From: Cyclobacteriaceae bacterium
GTDB taxonomy: Bacteria; Bacteroidota; Bacteroidia; Cytophagales; Cyclobacteriaceae
NCBI GenBank assembly: GCA_020832305.1
Contig: JAFIEV010000040.1
Location: forward strand, 124,001-188,000
Length of the DNA: 64,000 nucleotides
Direction of reading: 5' to 3'
Made by a program: the position numbers and the translations under genes. This document shows, piece by piece, positions 62,043-64,000 of this stretch. Below the pieces are notes generated by a model. It made no database searches. It was not told the DNA's origin and saw only the letters and a list, made by a program, of their open reading frames with translations. The first letter of the stretch is position 1. The number at the start of each line of letters is the position of its first letter.

Positions 62043-62936
62043 TTAATGTTTGCTGGCATTGAACAATTTCTGCTTTTCTTCTTTGGTAAGGCTGTCATAT
62101 CCTTTTTCGGATATCTTATCCAAAATAAGGTCTATTTCTGCCTGGTCGACCCTTCCAGCACCCTTTTTAGCTGTTTTGGCGGTATTTTTACTCTTATGAC
62201 TTACTTTTATCGGAGATCTGGGGATAAAGAAACTTTTAACAAATTCCATACTTTTAAATACCCAAACCCCCATTTCATTTCCTGACTGGAGCTGCTTAAT
62301 GTAGATAAATCCGATAAGGGCACCTCCGAGGTGGGCAAGGTTACCGCCGGCATTGCTGCCAATACTTCCTAGCAAAGAAAGGAAAATACTTATACCAACC
62401 AGATATTTTATACGCACCGGGCCGAAAAACAACATGTAGAAAGTATGATCAGGTACCAGTGTTGCGGCGGCCACAGAAATGGCATATACTGCAGCTGACG
62501 CGCCTACCATATAACTGCCCACAGGGATGCGGTCATGGGGAAGTAGGTTAAAAGCAAGCAAATACACGATTGCACCAGCTATAGCACCCATTATGTAAAG
62601 ATTGACCATTTTTTGGCTGCCCAGATAATCTACGAACACCCTGCCAAACCAATAAAGAATGAGCATATTAAACAATATGTGAAAAAAGTCCATCAGGCTG
62701 TGTGAAAAAGCATAGGTGATGATGGTCCAGGGTTTAAAAATAAACTCATTAAAATCACCGGGAATGCTAAATTGCCTGTAAAGAATCTTGAAATATTGAT
62801 CGAGACCGCTAAAGGTGGCAATTACGGCAGTAAGGCCAAGAAAGACATACACCACTACATTAATAATGATAATTTGGGTGAGTCCGTTGTTGGGCTTATT
62901 CCAAGCCATTTTTACATCATCAATCAGTGAATTCAT
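62043..62936 (-). CDS. Rhomboid-family intramembrane serine protease
   Basis: This 297-residue membrane protein has about six hydrophobic helices. The catalytic Ser is Ser147 in VGASAAVY and the His is His202 in NLAHLGGALIGF; HILFN (about 86-90) matches the conserved H-x-x-x-N element of helix 2. A lysine-rich cytosolic tail (VSHKSKNTAKTAKKGAGR) follows the last helix. Rhomboids cut transmembrane substrates within the membrane. It is five bases after the other rhomboid gene, and both are transcribed after mutL; such tandem pairs occur in many Bacteroidota genomes, and the partners may be functionally linked. Confidence 0.92.
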   Translation of the reverse strand: MNSLIDDVKMAWNKPNNGLTQIIIINVVVYVFLGLTAVIATFSGLDQYFKILYRQFSIPGDFNEFIFKPWTIITYAFSHSLMDFFHILFNMLILYWFGRVFVDYLGSQKMVNLYIMGAIAGAIVYLLAFNLLPHDRIPVGSYMVGASAAVYAISVAAATLVPDHTFYMLFFGPVRIKYLVGISIFLSLLGSIGSNAGGNLAHLGGALIGFIYIKQLQSGNEMGVWVFKSMEFVKSFFIPRSPIKVSHKSKNTAKTAKKGAGRVDQAEIDLILDKISEKGYDSLTKEEKQKLFNASKH

Positions 62937-62941
62937 AGCTC

Positions 62942-63730
62942 TTAATAAAATCTAATTCCTTTGTATCTCCAATACTTAATCAACAGAAAGGCTACAAGCA
63001 TCCCTCCCAGGTGGGCAAAGTGTGCTACATTATCTCCCGGCAATTTGTGAACCCCGGCAAAAAAGCTAAACAAGGCATAAACCCCAACCAGATATTTTGC
63101 TTTGACCGGAATTGGAGGAATAAGCAAAAATATAGTATGGTTTGGGAAGAACATAGCAAAGGCGAGTAAAATTCCAAATACAGACCCCGAAGCGCCCACC
63201 ATCGGTATATTTACCATGGCCCTGTATAAAGAACGTGCTACTTCTATGCTTTTGTCAATGTAACGACCATTTTCAGGATTTCTGGCATATTCGTCTATAA
63301 AATTAATGTATTCAGCATAAAAATAATCACCTTGATTTGACAACAATCGGGCAAAATCCTCAGGATTGGGGTTTTGACTGTATTGGTCTACCCGGTTTTT
63401 AAGTTGATTCATTTCCACAAAACTGATGGAGCCGTATATAACAGCAGCTCCAATACCTGTAATTATGTAAAAAATCAAGAAACGCCGGGCACCCATAAGG
63501 GCTTCCAGCATTGGGCCAAAGAAAAACAGTGCCAGCATATTGCTGAAAAGGTGACCTGTACTCGCATGCATAAACATGTAAGTGATAAACTGATAAGGGG
63601 CAAAGTCGGGGGCCAGAATATTTCTTAACCCCATTACCGAGACTAAATTAACCCTGATCAGGGATTGTATGAAAAACAGCGCTATGTTTATAATTAATAA
63701 ATTACGAACGATTGGGGTTATTCTGAACAT
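62942..63730 (-). CDS. Rhomboid-family intramembrane serine protease
   Basis: This 262-residue protein has Ser181 in VGASGSVFGILLAF and His240 in VAHFAHLGGMLVAF. MHASTGHLFSNMLALFFFG is the helix-2 element. An extended soluble loop of about 60 residues (MNQLKNRVDQYSQNPNPEDF region) between helices 3 and 4 is longer than in GlpG-type enzymes. It lies directly after mutL (eight-base gap) and before the second rhomboid. Confidence 0.92.
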   Translation of the reverse strand: MFRITPIVRNLLIINIALFFIQSLIRVNLVSVMGLRNILAPDFAPYQFITYMFMHASTGHLFSNMLALFFFGPMLEALMGARRFLIFYIITGIGAAVIYGSISFVEMNQLKNRVDQYSQNPNPEDFARLLSNQGDYFYAEYINFIDEYARNPENGRYIDKSIEVARSLYRAMVNIPMVGASGSVFGILLAFAMFFPNHTIFLLIPPIPVKAKYLVGVYALFSFFAGVHKLPGDNVAHFAHLGGMLVAFLLIKYWRYKGIRFY

Positions 63731-63738
63731 TGCTTTTT

Positions 63739-64000
63739 TTAATGGTTAAACAAATCCGAAATATTGTCGAGCTTTAGTATAGTAAAGCATTTTTTGCCAT
63801 CAGGCGTATAATTTGGGTTTTCGCATGCAAACAATTGATCAATCAGCATAGTCATTTCTTCGTTGTTGTATTTTTGATTTTTAAAGGAAGAAATATATCT
63901 GGCTGTAATTCTCGCTATGTTTTCACTTTTGTTTCCCGTAAACTGATTAAAATTCTTTTTACACTCTTCAATAATAGACTCAAGGAGTGCAACACTTCCG
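63739..64000 (-). CDS. mutL: DNA mismatch repair protein MutL, C-terminal end only
   Basis: The last 86 codons of a minus-strand gene entering from the right edge. ITARYISSFKNQKYNNEEMT is followed by LIDQLFACENPNYTPDGKKCF and ILKLDNISDLFNH. The LFACENPNYTPDGK segment is the conserved end of the MutL dimerisation domain in Bacteroidota. Stop TAA at 63739-63741. MutL couples MutS mismatch recognition to strand excision. Confidence 0.9.
   Translation of the reverse strand, partial: GSVALLESIIEECKKNFNQFTGNKSENIARITARYISSFKNQKYNNEEMTMLIDQLFACENPNYTPDGKKCFTILKLDNISDLFNH

Noticed and set aside
62043-63730. Tandem rhomboid genes as an unusual duplication
   Set aside because: Paired rhomboids after mutL are an ordinary arrangement in Bacteroidota genomes and both active sites are intact.

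Overview
The window comes from a Bacteroidota chromosome, probably a free-living and perhaps marine polysaccharide degrader of the Cytophagales type (taxonomy is inferred). The evidence is SusC/SusD outer-membrane glycan uptake genes, hybrid two-component sensors with beta-propeller input domains, many lipoproteins with a short lipobox, formylglycine sulfatases, few recognisable Shine-Dalgarno sequences and AT-rich spacers. I see no tRNA, rRNA or CRISPR array.

Layout. 1-2979 (-): a propeller sensor kinase cut by the left edge. 3326-6289: a small lipoprotein, a membrane protein and a serine hydrolase. 6286-11159 (+): GH78 rhamnosidase and GH97 glucosidase. 11320-12847: a pseudogene with four in-frame stops next to its intact paralogue. 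12890-14350 (-): a helical-repeat protein. 14559-26032 (+): an eight-gene operon with ribokinase, three nucleoside-hydrolase-fold lipoproteins (one a fusion with an Sde182-type module), an ADP-ribosylglycohydrolase-like lipoprotein, a clan-A hydrolase-like lipoprotein, a ThuA-like protein and a DUF4038/apiosidase-like protein. This resembles the rus ribose-scavenging loci of Bacteroides, but it has no adjacent SusC/D, transporter or regulator.

26124-38065 is a scrambled accessory region. It holds a displaced GH95 3' end, a stray Sde182 C-terminal domain, a truncated GH5 gene, a CHC2 primase remnant, two XRE-antitoxin-toxin cassettes whose XRE genes are both broken, and an array of Rhs C-terminal modules. 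Three copies of one Rhs core/tip junction peptide lead into C-terminal domains, one with an HExxH metallopeptidase motif. Each is followed by a small lipoprotein gene that I propose is its immunity gene, and further intact and decayed relatives of these lipoproteins lie downstream.

38160-58493 is a sulfated-glycan utilisation locus: GH95 and a sulfatase on the minus strand, divergent from a complete hybrid two-component regulator, then SusC, SusD, sulfatase, parallel beta-helix protein, GH43, and two more sulfatases. In the expected scheme the regulator senses a released oligosaccharide, SusC/D import the glycan, and sulfatases and glycosidases strip sulfate and sugars.

58523-64000 is ordinary core sequence on the minus strand: copper chaperone, CopA ATPase, Dps, two tandem rhomboid proteases and the 3' end of mutL.
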